From positions 174,903 through 238,902 of the forward strand of contig CAZUDV010000007.1 in assembly GCA_964619555.1 (NCBI GenBank): a DNA stretch of 64,000 nucleotides, given 5' to 3'. The stretch comes from JAGOPY01 sp964619555 (GTDB taxonomy: Bacteria; Bacteroidota; Bacteroidia; Bacteroidales; JAGOPY01). Positions 33,447 through 42,677 of this stretch are shown here, piece after piece. The position numbers and the translations under genes were made by a program. Within the stretch, counting starts at the first letter, position 1. The number at the start of each line of letters is the position of its first letter. A model generated the notes under the pieces. The model made no database searches and was not told the DNA's origin. It saw nothing but the letters and a program-made list of their open reading frames with translations.

Positions 33447-34473
33447 TCTTTCAGCAGCGGCCATCAATAAGGAATCTTCACATTCAAGGCAAATAGTGAG
33501 ATATGCTACCGGTGCAACCATAATCATGATGATTGCCATGATAGCTGATTATAACCTGTCATATCTGACACCTGTCCTGGCCCTGAATTTCCTGTCACCG
33601 GGCGTGAAACCCTTGACATTCAGGACAAGCCTGGCTTTCCTCCTGACTATCGCCGGCGCCAGTATTCTCAGTATTCTTTTCACCCGTTCATTCCTTGACT
33701 ATCCGCTGGTATTCCTGCCTTTGATCTCAATGGCCATCTTCCTTATCTATTATACGGCTCGATTTCAGAAAATGAAAGTATGGCTGATCATTTCATTGCT
33801 GGTCATCCCGATGGCGTCCCTGCAATCACCTGAAATGGGGAATTTAATAGCTGTCAACCTGTTTATCAATGCCCTCATTGCAGTGATACTGGTTGCAGCA
33901 GTGAATTTCTTATTCCCTTTTGGTGAGCTGGAAGAAAACGGAGCCCAGGTACAAAAGGGACCTGAATTAACTGATTGGCAGAATTTTAATGCCGCTGTTA
34001 TCAAAACCTTGGTCGTTGTGCCGGTATTATTCGTGTTTTTCATCTTTAACCTGGCAGAGGCACTTCTGGTAATGGTTTTTATATCGATTCTGTCACTGAA
34101 TCCTGCCACTGCCAATAAGAAAGCGGGAATGGCCATTATCCTGGCCAACCTGGGTGGTGGTATCGCAGCTATCATTGCATTCAACCTCCTGACCATTGTA
34201 CCGGATATCTTCTTTTTGGGATTGATTGCCCTCCTTGCCGGATTGATCTTCGGGGTAAGGCTTTTCGACAGGAAACCCGTATCACCGATGTTCGGAATGG
34301 CTTACTCGACATTTCTTCTGATCCTCGGGAATGTTACGTCATTCAGAGGAGAAGCCGGGGAAAAAGTATGGTCGAGGATATTTCAACTGGGCATTGTCGT
34401 CATATATTTTGTTGTCGCATTTGCATTGGTCGGGCGTATTTCGGAGAAACAGCCTAAAACATCAACTAATTGA
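33436..34473 (+). CDS. DUF2955 (FUSC-like) inner-membrane protein
   Basis: 345 aa from ATG 33436, overlapping the HlyD stop by 11 bp. About ten hydrophobic helices are arranged as two similar halves. The N-terminal SRQIVRYATGATIIMMIAMIADYNLSYLTPVLALNFLSPG and the phrase LVIPMASLQSPEMGN fit DUF2955, whose members resemble aromatic-acid exporters such as AaeB. With the HlyD-type adaptor and TolC-like protein it should form a tripartite exporter for small organic acids or similar compounds. Substrate unknown. Confidence 0.85.
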   Translation: MSGNLSAAAINKESSHSRQIVRYATGATIIMMIAMIADYNLSYLTPVLALNFLSPGVKPLTFRTSLAFLLTIAGASILSILFTRSFLDYPLVFLPLISMAIFLIYYTARFQKMKVWLIISLLVIPMASLQSPEMGNLIAVNLFINALIAVILVAAVNFLFPFGELEENGAQVQKGPELTDWQNFNAAVIKTLVVVPVLFVFFIFNLAEALLVMVFISILSLNPATANKKAGMAIILANLGGGIAAIIAFNLLTIVPDIFFLGLIALLAGLIFGVRLFDRKPVSPMFGMAYSTFLLILGNVTSFRGEAGEKVWSRIFQLGIVVIYFVVAFALVGRISEKQPKTSTN

Positions 34474-34479
34474 GATCAG

Positions 34480-35883
34480 GTGGTCTATTTTAAAAAGAAC
34501 ATACGACGGTTTACAATTGAAATTGTAATGGCCCTCATCTTCCTGCATTCATGCAAACTTGGTCCGGACTATATCAGGCAGACCAATGTCCCTGCCGAAG
34601 CTTACCGGCAAAATTTCCCGGCTGACACCACCATTGCGAACATACCCTGGTGGGAGCTCATGAGAGATCCGGTTCTCATAAATCTGGTCAGGGAGGCCCT
34701 CCAAAACAACCATGATCTGCAAACTGCCATAGCCCGAATGGATGAAGCGCGTTCTGCCATGGAACTGGTCAGGACAAATCTTTATCCCGGGATCAATTAC
34801 TCACTTTCCGGTAACTCTTCCGTCAATACGTCAGCATCCGGGATCACAAATGATTATATAGCAGGCATCAATGTGTCGTATACCTTAGATATCTGGGGAG
34901 AGGTCCACCGGCTGAATGAAGCTGCCTTGCAGGAATACCTGGCAACAGAGGAAGCATACAGAGGATTGACCATCATGCTGGTTTCCACCGTGGCACAGGC
35001 TTATCTGACCCTGAGAGACCTAGATAACAGGCTGATCATCTCCGAACAGACGGCCGAAACCTGGCAGCAGAACCTGGATATTGTCAATGCAAGGTACCTG
35101 GGTGGGTTTGTGAGCGAAGTCGACCTGAACCAGGCAAACATTCAGCTCCTGGAAGCCCTTACTGCCATACAAACATTTACACGGCTCCGGGAGCAAACCG
35201 AAAATGCGATCAGTTACCTTTTGGGCAAACCGCCACAATCCATTCCGCGCGGGATGACATTGCAGGAACAGGTTTTCCCGCCCCGTCTGCCGGCAGGTCT
35301 GCCATCTGAATTGCTGGACCGCCGGCCCGACATCCTCAGCGCCGAACGAAAGCTGCATGCTCAAACGGCAAGGATTGGCGCGGCAGAAGCCCTGAAATAT
35401 CCTTCTTTTACCATTTCAGCCGATATGGCACTGGCCTTTGCCAATCCGACTTATGCGTTTGCAGCACTGGGAGAGCAGATCCTCGGTCCGATATTCAATA
35501 ACAATGCAGCCCGGAAAAAAGTAGAGATAGAAAAAGCCAGAACAGTCCAGTTGATGAACAATTACCAGGCTGCCTACCTGAATGCCTTGCGGGAAGTGGA
35601 AGATGCCATGGTTTCTGTGAGCACTTACAAGAAGGAATTTACGCTCAGAAATGAGCAGATGCTGGAATCACAGGAAGCGGTGAAGCTTTCCTGGATAAGA
35701 TATGAAGGCGGGTTAACCAGCTACCTGGAAGTCCTCGACCTGCAAAGGTCCTTGTTCTCATCCCAACTGAAAGCATCGGAAACATTACAGCTCCAATTAA
35801 ATTCGACTATCCGGCTCTACGAAGCGCTGGGAGGAGGTTGGGTACCCGGCCAGGACACCCTTCAGTCAACTAATGGATGGTAA
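34480..35883 (+). CDS. TolC/NodT-family outer-membrane efflux lipoprotein
   Basis: 467 aa, GTG start at 34480; an ATG at 34528 would shorten the signal. The lipobox IFLHSC makes it a lipoprotein. Two TolC repeats are visible: IPWWELMRDPVLINLVREALQNNHDLQTAIARMDEARS with the usual IANIPWWEL start, and LLDRRPDILSAERKLHAQTARIGAAEALKYPSFTIS for the second half. RYEGGLTSYLEVLDLQRSLFSSQL at the end is a hallmark of the family. It is the outer-membrane channel of the exporter encoded just upstream. Its last codons overlap the convergent broken gene. Confidence 0.95.
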   Translation: MVYFKKNIRRFTIEIVMALIFLHSCKLGPDYIRQTNVPAEAYRQNFPADTTIANIPWWELMRDPVLINLVREALQNNHDLQTAIARMDEARSAMELVRTNLYPGINYSLSGNSSVNTSASGITNDYIAGINVSYTLDIWGEVHRLNEAALQEYLATEEAYRGLTIMLVSTVAQAYLTLRDLDNRLIISEQTAETWQQNLDIVNARYLGGFVSEVDLNQANIQLLEALTAIQTFTRLREQTENAISYLLGKPPQSIPRGMTLQEQVFPPRLPAGLPSELLDRRPDILSAERKLHAQTARIGAAEALKYPSFTISADMALAFANPTYAFAALGEQILGPIFNNNAARKKVEIEKARTVQLMNNYQAAYLNALREVEDAMVSVSTYKKEFTLRNEQMLESQEAVKLSWIRYEGGLTSYLEVLDLQRSLFSSQLKASETLQLQLNSTIRLYEALGGGWVPGQDTLQSTNGW

Positions 35884-36380
35884 GGAAAACTTCCCGGCTT
35901 CAACACCGACATCAATCGTGTTATAATCATCACGGACATCGTTAATATACAACAGGTCAACTTTATCTTTCACGTATGCATAGAAAACATCCCTTGCTTT
36001 GCTTGACAGGCGTTCAACATTCCTGCTTGAGAAAAGCGAATCCAGGAAAACGTCATTCTGCAAATAGAATTTCAGTTCCTGGCCACACATAGGTGATTTT
36101 AGCAGCACACCGGCCTGCAGACACCAACCTTGCCTCCCTTGAGCAAATTATCAAAATAAAATCTGAGATTAAAGCCGGCATGATACTTTGACGGATCAAT
36201 TTTACTGATGTTTGAAAAATTGACACCTCCATCCAGTCCGAATTTCAATTTCTCCGAATTTAATTTGTCACCAAGAAGTAATGATATCAAAACTTGCGAG
36301 TTAGCTTGAGCTTCTGTTAACATGGCAATAGAGAAAACAACCGAAATAACCAGGAATTTTCCGTGCCGGTAATAATTCTT
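35866..36380 (-). pseudogene. Decayed PorT-like outer-membrane beta-barrel gene
   Basis: The first piece (36380-36099) reads NYYRHGKFLVISVVFSIAML, a signal peptide, then a barrel start KLKFGLDGGVNFSNISKI and AGFNLRFYFDNLLKGGKVG before a stop. The frame resumes one base over at about 36125 with AGVLLKSPMCGQELKFYL, then NDVFLDSLFSSRNVERLS. After that the strands normally found before the ARDVFYAYVKDKVDLLYINDVRDDYNTIDVG segment are missing, and the C-terminus ends early (AGKFSLPSIS). No ATG, GTG or TTG precedes the signal peptide in frame. Lost start, frameshift, internal deletion and truncation point to an old pseudogene. Confidence 0.75.
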
Positions 36381-36395
36381 TTATGATTGATTTAA

Positions 36396-37010
36396 TTAAA
36401 ACTTGACCAATATTCCTGTTGAAAACCTGAGCTGGTTTCTGACGATATCGCCACCTGTAAGTAAATTGGCATTAAGATTAAGGTTTACCGCGCCAAAATT
36501 AAAATTTAAACCCCCGGTAAGGGAGAAATACTTGATGGATGAAAAATTATTATGGATGTCTTCATAAAATTGCCTGCCTATACCGCCGCTAAGCCGGATA
36601 AAGTTAAAGATGATCATTCCTCCTTCCAGCGAATAAAACTGATTGAATTGCTTTTCTTTGATTAGTATTTCTTTCCCCGAATGGTTTGCTTCGTCCTGTA
36701 AGACATCTGAACTGACCGATCCAAATGTCCCGAACAATCCGAGAAAGTTTCCCCGGTTGGTATTATGCCTTGTGGATAAGTAACCGAACTGACCGTCGAA
36801 CTGGAACGATAACTTAGTGTAATTAAACGCTGTGTCCCCATCTTTTGAGCCATAGTGATAATTAACAGCAGGCCCGATGAGAAAGATCAGGCCATGGTCG
36901 CGGACTTTTTTCTTCTTCCCGGAGGCATCCGGGCTGGATTCCTCCTGAGATAACAAGATCACAGGAGCAATTGCGATAATCCCCAAAATGATGAATTTCA
37001 GATTTTTCAT
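36396..37010 (-). CDS. Outer-membrane beta-barrel protein, 204 aa
   Basis: ATG 37010 opens a signal peptide (MKNLKFIILGIIAIAPVILLS, then Q); an upstream start at 37037 lies within the preceding gene. The mature part alternates polar and hydrophobic residues in short strands (GLIFLIGPAVNYHYGS, KLSFQFDGQFGYLSTR, GGLNFNFGAVNLNLNANLL) and ends LVKF with a C-terminal Phe, typical of a barrel. The family is not recognised. It starts two bases upstream of the preceding gene's last base, so it is coupled to it, and it is third in a three-gene envelope operon. Confidence 0.7.
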   Translation of the reverse strand: MKNLKFIILGIIAIAPVILLSQEESSPDASGKKKKVRDHGLIFLIGPAVNYHYGSKDGDTAFNYTKLSFQFDGQFGYLSTRHNTNRGNFLGLFGTFGSVSSDVLQDEANHSGKEILIKEKQFNQFYSLEGGMIIFNFIRLSGGIGRQFYEDIHNNFSSIKYFSLTGGLNFNFGAVNLNLNANLLTGGDIVRNQLRFSTGILVKF

Positions 37011-37011
37011 A

Positions 37012-37959
37012 CTATTCCAGATTAAACACAAAACCAACCTGCACCAGGCTCATTCCTGTGCCTGCATCCCCGTATATTCCGAATTTTGTTCCAAAATACA
37101 AATCCAATCCAACCCTCAGGATCAATCCGGGCTTTATGCTTCGCTGATGGACTACCGTGTTCAAAGATGCCATTTTCCCGTCAAGGGACTCGGCTTTTGA
37201 GGTAGTAGTCATATTTACTCCGAAAAAATCGATCCCGCCTTTGACGAATGGCTTGATTGGGCCATCCAGAATATCATACCGGCAAAAGAGCCCAAGATTA
37301 TAGAAATGCTCTTCGATCTCGTTTGTAACAGCCAACTGGTCATATTCGCTCACGCCGTATCTCGACAACTTGTTTCCTCCGAATCCCAAATGAGCACCCG
37401 CTTTCAGCTTGCCTTTGATCCGGAAGGTATAACCAGCGAATACGGATGGCATAAGTTGTTCATCCTCATATGAATTGGTGTTCTTTACGGGGGAGTAGAA
37501 ATTGACAAACCCTATGCCGGCGTTGATGCTGCCCGTACCAAGCTGATGCTTGAAATTCTTCCAGCCTGCACATTCTGCTTCAGGATAAATATCTGCCTTT
37601 TTGCCCATAAGTTCCGGGTTAATGATTGTTGAAATACCATTTCCGTAAGCAATGGCATAGACCTCATCCCTGTTCAGGTTAAGAGCTGTGCGGGAAGTAT
37701 CCTTCGGATCCGATTTATAAAGGATCAGGCTGTCGTTTACTTCAATGATCTTGCACTGCAACATGTTGCCATTTGTCTTAATGATCACATCAGGTGAAAT
37801 CATGAAGATTCTGTCAACCGTATCCTTTTTTTGTTGCTTGACCACGCTGACCGGTATTTTTACCAGGATCGAGTCTTGCTCCTGCTGTGAATGACCAGCA
37901 AGGACAGTAAACAATATACCGGTAATAAGAACTAATCTGATTGTCATCATATCTTTCAA
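37012..37959 (-). CDS. Outer-membrane protein with N-terminal domain and barrel
   Basis: 315 aa with signal peptide (MTIRLVLITGILFTVLAGHS, then Q). Residues about 48-115 form a small domain often seen ahead of Bacteroidota barrels (DVIIKTNGNMLQCKIIEVNDSLILYK, then LNRDEVYAIAYGNG). The remainder is a barrel of strands (GSINAGIGFVNFYSP, PSVFAGYTFRIKGKLKAGAHLGFG, LILRVGLDLYFGTKFGIYGDAG) ending VFNLE. Function unknown. It overlaps the upstream lipoprotein gene by 4 bp. Confidence 0.72.
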   Translation of the reverse strand: MKDMMTIRLVLITGILFTVLAGHSQQEQDSILVKIPVSVVKQQKKDTVDRIFMISPDVIIKTNGNMLQCKIIEVNDSLILYKSDPKDTSRTALNLNRDEVYAIAYGNGISTIINPELMGKKADIYPEAECAGWKNFKHQLGTGSINAGIGFVNFYSPVKNTNSYEDEQLMPSVFAGYTFRIKGKLKAGAHLGFGGNKLSRYGVSEYDQLAVTNEIEEHFYNLGLFCRYDILDGPIKPFVKGGIDFFGVNMTTTSKAESLDGKMASLNTVVHQRSIKPGLILRVGLDLYFGTKFGIYGDAGTGMSLVQVGFVFNLE

Positions 37960-38546
37960 TAATAAATGTCTTTAAAGATCCCGTCAGAAATCACAGCAGC
38001 CTGATTTTCAGGATCTCCATCCAGATAGAGAAATCCTCCGAAAGATCCTTTCATGATTCTTTCCTCTTCCCGCTGAGCATCCACCTGAAAATAGACGGCA
38101 TTTAACTGATGTATGGTCTTATACTCAATAAACAGGCTGTCATTACCAACGATCAGTCTCATCTCGCTAATGCCTCCGGAAACAGGATTAAAATTTGATG
38201 TGTATTTGCCTACCGCATCACCATCAAGACGTGTGTCGAAGTCTACAATAAACCAGTATTCCTTGGAGGACGCTATCTCTCCATGGGCCTGGAGAGATAT
38301 TCGCTGGAAGAGGACCTGGGCCGTGTCTCCAAAATTATGCAGGACCTGCGGGCCCAAAAAAAACTCCACTTCGTTAGTTGTAACCAGTGAAAAGGTATCC
38401 AGCTTAAACGAAATGGCGCTTGCCCTGTCGAGCTTGTACTCAAAAGGTTCGTCTTTGCAGGAAGTTAACAAGAATGACCCTGACAGTAATAAAGCAATTA
38501 TCTTTGTCAGAATTCGAAGATCAATATTTTTATTTAACGCTGACAT
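37956..38546 (-). CDS. Lipoprotein of unknown function
   Basis: 196 aa. The N-terminus is long but ends in a clear lipobox (IIALLLSGSFLLTSC, then KDEPFE), with acidic residues close behind as in surface-exposed Bacteroidota lipoproteins. The mature part looks beta-rich (YWFIVDFDTRLDGDAVGKYTS, MRLIVGNDSLFIEYKTIHQ). No family recognised. It is the first gene of the three-gene operon with two barrel proteins, which suggests a shared envelope role. Confidence 0.7.
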   Translation of the reverse strand: MSALNKNIDLRILTKIIALLLSGSFLLTSCKDEPFEYKLDRASAISFKLDTFSLVTTNEVEFFLGPQVLHNFGDTAQVLFQRISLQAHGEIASSKEYWFIVDFDTRLDGDAVGKYTSNFNPVSGGISEMRLIVGNDSLFIEYKTIHQLNAVYFQVDAQREEERIMKGSFGGFLYLDGDPENQAAVISDGIFKDIYY

Positions 38547-38728
38547 GCTTTAATTTTTTTTAGAATTCATCCAGACTGGAAATTATATATGAAGAATCAT
38601 TAGTAAAATTACTACAATGAAACTGAGTTGTAAATAGTACCTTAGACCTATAATTTATGTATCTGAGATCGTTTCCAGAAAAGAAATCACTGCCCGTCGT
38701 AACCGGGAACAAGGACCATTTAATTTCC

Positions 38729-38736
38729 TACTTTTG
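38729..38736 (+). promoter_or_regulatory. Promoter -7 element of ruvB (TACTTTTG)
   Basis: TACTTTTG matches TAnnTTTG, 16 bp before the ruvB ATG, implying a very short leader. Confidence 0.45.
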
Positions 38737-38752
38737 CTTATTACCGATCTAG

Positions 38753-39775
38753 ATGAACCAGAACCTCGACCCAACCGGAAAATCTTTGTCTGCCGCCGAA
38801 CGCGAAGCCGAGCAAGTATTGCGGCCATCCGAGTTTTCCAGCTTCGCCGGACAGCAAAGCGTTAAGGAAAACCTCAAGGTGTTCGTCGAGGCAGCCAAAC
38901 AGCGCGGCGAAGCGCTGGACCATGTTTTGCTGCACGGCCCGCCGGGACTGGGTAAAACCACATTGTCGTACATCATCGCCAACGAGCTCGGGGTGAACAT
39001 CCGTGTTTCCTCCGGTCCGGTGCTGGACAAACCGGGCGACCTGGCCGGGTTGCTGACCAACCTGGAACCGAATGATGTGCTTTTCATCGATGAGATACAC
39101 CGTTTAAGCCCGGTGGTGGAGGAATACCTTTATTCGGCCATGGAGGATTACCGCATCGACATCATGATCGAAACGGGGCCGAATGCCCGAAGCGTGCAGA
39201 TCAAGCTCAATCCGTTCACGCTCATAGGCGCCACCACGCGTTCCGGGCTCCTGACGGCACCCCTGAGGTCCCGGTTCGGAATCAATGCCCGGCTCAATTA
39301 TTACGACGCCGAAACGCTGGAATCCATCATCCACCGCTCCTCCAGGATCCTCGACGTGCCCATTGAAGATTCCGCCGCTTCCGAGATCTCGCGACGGAGC
39401 CGCGGCACACCGCGTATTGCCAACCTTCTGCTCCGTCGTGTGCGCGATTTTGCCCAGATCAAGGGCGATGGCACCATCACCCTCGAAATCACCCGGTATG
39501 CCCTGAAAGCCCTGAATGTCGATCTGCACGGACTGGATGAAATGGACAACCGGATCCTGTCCACTATCATCGATAAGTTCAAAGGCGGCCCGGTCGGGAT
39601 CAATACCATTGCCACGGCTGTCGGCGAAGACTCCGGCACGATCGAGGAAGTCTATGAGCCCTTCCTCATTCAGGAAGGCTACCTGATGCGGACTCCGCGG
39701 GGACGCGAAGTTACGCCCCTGGCTTACACCCATCTCGGGAAAAGCCAGCTCGGCGGTCAGTCCAGCCTGTTCTGA
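38753..39775 (+). CDS. ruvB: Holliday junction branch-migration ATPase RuvB
   Basis: 340 aa, full length. RuvB motifs are complete: Walker A GPPGLGKTT, Walker B DEIHRLSPVVEEYLYSAMEDY, the sensor region GATTRSGLLTAPLRSRFG and the C-terminal winged helix (GGPVGINTIATAVGEDSGTIEEVYEPFLIQEGYLMRTPRGR). As a hexamer it drives branch migration on RuvA-bound junctions. RuvA is encoded separately at 57.5-58.1 kb in this window, and no ruvC is seen. It is followed after 22 bp by queG, a gene pair common in Bacteroidota. Confidence 0.98.
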   Translation: MNQNLDPTGKSLSAAEREAEQVLRPSEFSSFAGQQSVKENLKVFVEAAKQRGEALDHVLLHGPPGLGKTTLSYIIANELGVNIRVSSGPVLDKPGDLAGLLTNLEPNDVLFIDEIHRLSPVVEEYLYSAMEDYRIDIMIETGPNARSVQIKLNPFTLIGATTRSGLLTAPLRSRFGINARLNYYDAETLESIIHRSSRILDVPIEDSAASEISRRSRGTPRIANLLLRRVRDFAQIKGDGTITLEITRYALKALNVDLHGLDEMDNRILSTIIDKFKGGPVGINTIATAVGEDSGTIEEVYEPFLIQEGYLMRTPRGREVTPLAYTHLGKSQLGGQSSLF

Positions 39776-39797
39776 CATATCCCGTTATCCATTCACC

Positions 39798-40784
39798 ATG
39801 ATCGAAAAAGACCAGCGCCGGCAATTCTCCGAATGGATCAAAGCCAGGGCATATGAGCTGGGATTCGATGCCTGCGGGATTTCGAAAGCAGAGAAACTTG
39901 AAAATGAGGAAGAAAGACTCCTCGAATGGTTGATGAAAGGATACCACGGGGAAATGTCGTACATGGCGCGGAACGTGGAAAAACGCCTGGATCCGCGACT
40001 TATGGTGGATGGCACAAGATCTGTGATATCCGTGCTGCTGAATTACTTCCCGGGACAACATCTCCCGGACCATAACAACTACAAAATTGCAAGATACGCT
40101 TATGGCCGGGATTATCACGAAGAGTTGCGGGAACGGCTGAACCGGTTGATCGGTGATATCGGATCGAGGATAGAGGAGTTTGAAATCAGAAATGCGCAAT
40201 CCGAAATGCAAAATGAAATATTTTCCGCGCGTGCATTCACCGATTCTGCGCCGGTGCTGGACAAAGCCTGGGCAGAGCGCGCCGGCCTGGGCTGGATCGG
40301 CAAAAACACCTGCCTGATCAACCCGCAGCTGGGGTCCTACTTCTTTATCGGCGAAATCCTGACCAACCTGGAGCTGGCGTATGATACCGGCAGGGTGAAC
40401 GATTTCTGCGGAGGCTGCACCAGGTGCATCGACGCCTGCCCGACCGGTGCTATCATTGCCCCGCGGGTGCTCGACGCACGGAAATGCATCTCCTACCTGA
40501 CCATTGAATACAAGGGCGATCTCCCGGAAACGGAACGGAATAAGTTCGATGGCTGGATCTTTGGGTGTGACATCTGCCAGGAAGTATGTCCCTGGAACCG
40601 TTTTGCCAGGCCCGGGAATGTGGAAAATTTCAGTCCGTCTCCTGAATTGACAGAGATGAATAAAGATAAGTGGCAGGAGTTGACGGAGGGGCAATTTCAA
40701 AAAATGTTCAAAGGTTCGGCTGTGAAGAGGGCAAAATTTACCGGACTTAAAAGGAACATTGAATTCCTGTCCGGGGGGAAGTGA
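39798..40784 (+). CDS. queG: Epoxyqueuosine reductase QueG
   Basis: 328 aa. It reduces epoxyqueuosine in tRNA to queuosine using cobalamin and two 4Fe-4S clusters. The first cluster motif is CGGCTRCIDACPTGAI and the second CDICQEVCPWNRF, at about residues 205-270. The N-terminal cobalamin-binding half includes ARYAYGRDYHEELRERLN and SAPVLDKAWAERAGLGWIGKNTCLINP. The C-terminal HEAT-like extension of longer QueG proteins is absent, as is common in this phylum. Residues 132-145 (EFEIRNAQSEMQNE) look like a short insertion. Confidence 0.96.
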   Translation: MIEKDQRRQFSEWIKARAYELGFDACGISKAEKLENEEERLLEWLMKGYHGEMSYMARNVEKRLDPRLMVDGTRSVISVLLNYFPGQHLPDHNNYKIARYAYGRDYHEELRERLNRLIGDIGSRIEEFEIRNAQSEMQNEIFSARAFTDSAPVLDKAWAERAGLGWIGKNTCLINPQLGSYFFIGEILTNLELAYDTGRVNDFCGGCTRCIDACPTGAIIAPRVLDARKCISYLTIEYKGDLPETERNKFDGWIFGCDICQEVCPWNRFARPGNVENFSPSPELTEMNKDKWQELTEGQFQKMFKGSAVKRAKFTGLKRNIEFLSGGK

Positions 40785-40826
40785 AATTCATGATTGGATA
40801 AAATTGTATTTTCGTAATTAAAAAAT

Positions 40827-40852
40827 CGTACTACCACTATAGTCGTAGTACG
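40827..40852. promoter_or_regulatory. 26-bp palindrome in the 5' leader (operator-like)
   Basis: CGTACTAC at 40827-40834 and GTAGTACG at 40845-40852 flank a central ACTATAGT, so the whole 26 bp is symmetric except for one pair. It lies 7 bp before ATG 40860 and 13 bp after a TATTTTCG -7-like element at 40807-40814. It could be a repressor site or an mRNA hairpin that hides the start. Confidence 0.5.
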
Positions 40853-40859
40853 AAAAATA

Positions 40860-41894
40860 ATGAACCATCTCATTTTCAACATACTAGCATTATTCATCTT
40901 CCCGGTTTTTGCCCTCGGTGGAATAGCTGGGATCAGCCGCTTTCAACCCGACACCATCCCTCCCCCTCCCCCAGGTCCTGCTGCCCTTTCAGGTCCTGAA
41001 TCAGCCTGTTATGGCGATACCTCCGTCTATTCTGCCGAAGCCCCGGTCGCCTCTGTCTGCCAGTGGACGATCAATGGGGCCATTCAGCCGGATACGGCAC
41101 CATCCATGACCGTTATCTGGGCTGAGACTGGCGACTTTCAAATCAGTGTCGTCTTCCTTGGTCCGGGCGGGCAACAGTCTGATCCCCAAACCGTCACGAC
41201 CTATGTGGGTACTGCACTACCCTCTTCTATCCAGGGACCTGCCACCTCCTGCCAGGGATACGCGGAAACCTACACCACCACCATCGGACCAGGGGAAATT
41301 TGCCGCTGGAAAGTGGACGGAGTGCAGCAGGCCACTACTTCGCCCACCTTGACAATAACCTGGAATGATCCCGGATCACATATGATCGAGGTCCGCGCAG
41401 AAGGACCATGCGGCACAGGAGACCCAGTCTATAAAAATGTCGTAGTACAAGTTTTGCCTGAGGTATTCCTGGGCAATGACACCATCCTGCAGCCCGGGCA
41501 GACAATCCTGCTGGATGCCGGCCATCCCGGCTCCAGCTACCTCTGGTCAACCGGAGCCACAACCCAGACATTGCTGGTCACCGTCACCGGGACATACGCA
41601 GTAACTGTTTCCAATTTCTGTGGAATTGGTGCAGATGAAATTAATGTGACCATCCTGGTCAGCATCCCGGAAGTCAATCCTGATAATCCATTTATTACAT
41701 CCATTTCAGGTTTGAAGCTGGAATTCCTTCAATTATCGCGGGATATTATCAGGATCGAAATCGCCGATATGAACGGACGAATGATCTACCAGGGGATTCC
41801 TGCAGATAAAATAGTCCTTCCGCAGCGAGGAATTTACATTCTCAGGGCTCTGACACCAAATAAAATATTCACCCGGAAGATCAGGGCAGGCTGA
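40860..41894 (+). CDS. Secreted PKD-like domain protein with C-terminal T9SS-type sorting domain
   Basis: 344 aa with signal sequence (MNHLIFNILALFIFPVFALG). A proline-rich stretch (TIPPPPPGPAAL) is followed by two Ig/PKD-like domains of about 90 aa, each with GPxSxCxGxxxxY near its start and a Cys-Trp strand (CQWTINGAIQ, CRWKVDGVQQ). A third such domain has NDTILQPGQTILLDAGHPGSSYLWSTGATTQTLLVT. The last about 75 residues resemble a type A T9SS sorting domain (IRIEIADMNGRMIYQG, then GIYILRALTPNKIFTRKI). It would be exported by the SprA system encoded at 50-57 kb. No catalytic domain is visible. Confidence 0.8.
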   Translation: MNHLIFNILALFIFPVFALGGIAGISRFQPDTIPPPPPGPAALSGPESACYGDTSVYSAEAPVASVCQWTINGAIQPDTAPSMTVIWAETGDFQISVVFLGPGGQQSDPQTVTTYVGTALPSSIQGPATSCQGYAETYTTTIGPGEICRWKVDGVQQATTSPTLTITWNDPGSHMIEVRAEGPCGTGDPVYKNVVVQVLPEVFLGNDTILQPGQTILLDAGHPGSSYLWSTGATTQTLLVTVTGTYAVTVSNFCGIGADEINVTILVSIPEVNPDNPFITSISGLKLEFLQLSRDIIRIEIADMNGRMIYQGIPADKIVLPQRGIYILRALTPNKIFTRKIRAG

Positions 41895-41899
41895 TCCGG

Positions 41900-42538
41900 T
41901 CATTCCCAGCCATCTTTGAACTGGTAGTAAAGGCTCATAACCAGGCAGTCATGGAATTGACCGTAATTCCCGGGAAATATCCTGAGTACGTCCCCGGTTG
42001 CACTTTCGCTGCGGATGTTCAGCATGGAATTATTGGTCCGGAAACTAAACAAAAGGTTCCGGGTAAGCGACACGTAAAATCCGGCATTGATCTGGAAGGT
42101 CACAGCAGCCGGCCTGTTCCCCTGCTTGATCTCCTCTTCATTCTTTTCCTCGTAATAATTAATGAAAAAACCCAGCGACGGGCCGGCTTCAAATTTCAGC
42201 CTGTCGTGCAGTTTCCACTGGTAAAGAACCGGCAGTTCAACATAATTGACCCGGAACAAGTACTGGTCGAAATCATTCTTTTCATAATCGGGATTTTTAC
42301 GGCTCCCCTTCTGGAAAAATTCCAGCTCCATCTGTAAAGCGGATCTTCGGGTAAACTGATAATTGACGAATCCACCTGCAAAAATGCCGGCTTTGTGAAA
42401 ACCGCTGTAGGTATCCCCTGCCACCTGCGAACCGATCACCCCGGCCATGATCCCGCCGTTGAATTCCTGTCCCGCGCTTTTTAAGGCTGGAAACTGGCAC
42501 AAAACAATGAGAAAGATGATGTATAAATTATTTTTCAT
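41900..42538 (-). CDS. PorT-family outer-membrane beta-barrel protein
   Basis: 212 aa with signal peptide (MKNNLYIIFLIVLCQFPALKSA, then GQ). Strands follow the PF13568-type pattern: FNGGIMAGVIGSQVAGDTYSGFHKAGIFAGGFVNYQFTRRSALQMELEFFQKGS, then FRVNYVELPVLYQWKLHDRLKFEAGPSLGFFINY. This is a small eight-stranded barrel common in Bacteroidota; the specific role is unknown. It is convergent with the PKD protein, the stops being only 5 bp apart. Confidence 0.85.
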   Translation of the reverse strand: MKNNLYIIFLIVLCQFPALKSAGQEFNGGIMAGVIGSQVAGDTYSGFHKAGIFAGGFVNYQFTRRSALQMELEFFQKGSRKNPDYEKNDFDQYLFRVNYVELPVLYQWKLHDRLKFEAGPSLGFFINYYEEKNEEEIKQGNRPAAVTFQINAGFYVSLTRNLLFSFRTNNSMLNIRSESATGDVLRIFPGNYGQFHDCLVMSLYYQFKDGWE

Positions 42539-42677
42539 TCAAGCTGTATTAGGGATCTCAAAGATCGTAAAAATTGCATTTGAACGTTTAATAACATTTT
42601 ATTCGCCATAATCGATAATGCAGTAAATTCGCCGTCAATAACATAGCTTTACGTTCTTCCAAACGATACGGAATTAC

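Noticed and set aside
39104..40700. Minus-strand frames opposite ruvB and queG (224 and 329 codons)
   Set aside because: Both lie antisense to complete housekeeping genes with intact catalytic motifs.
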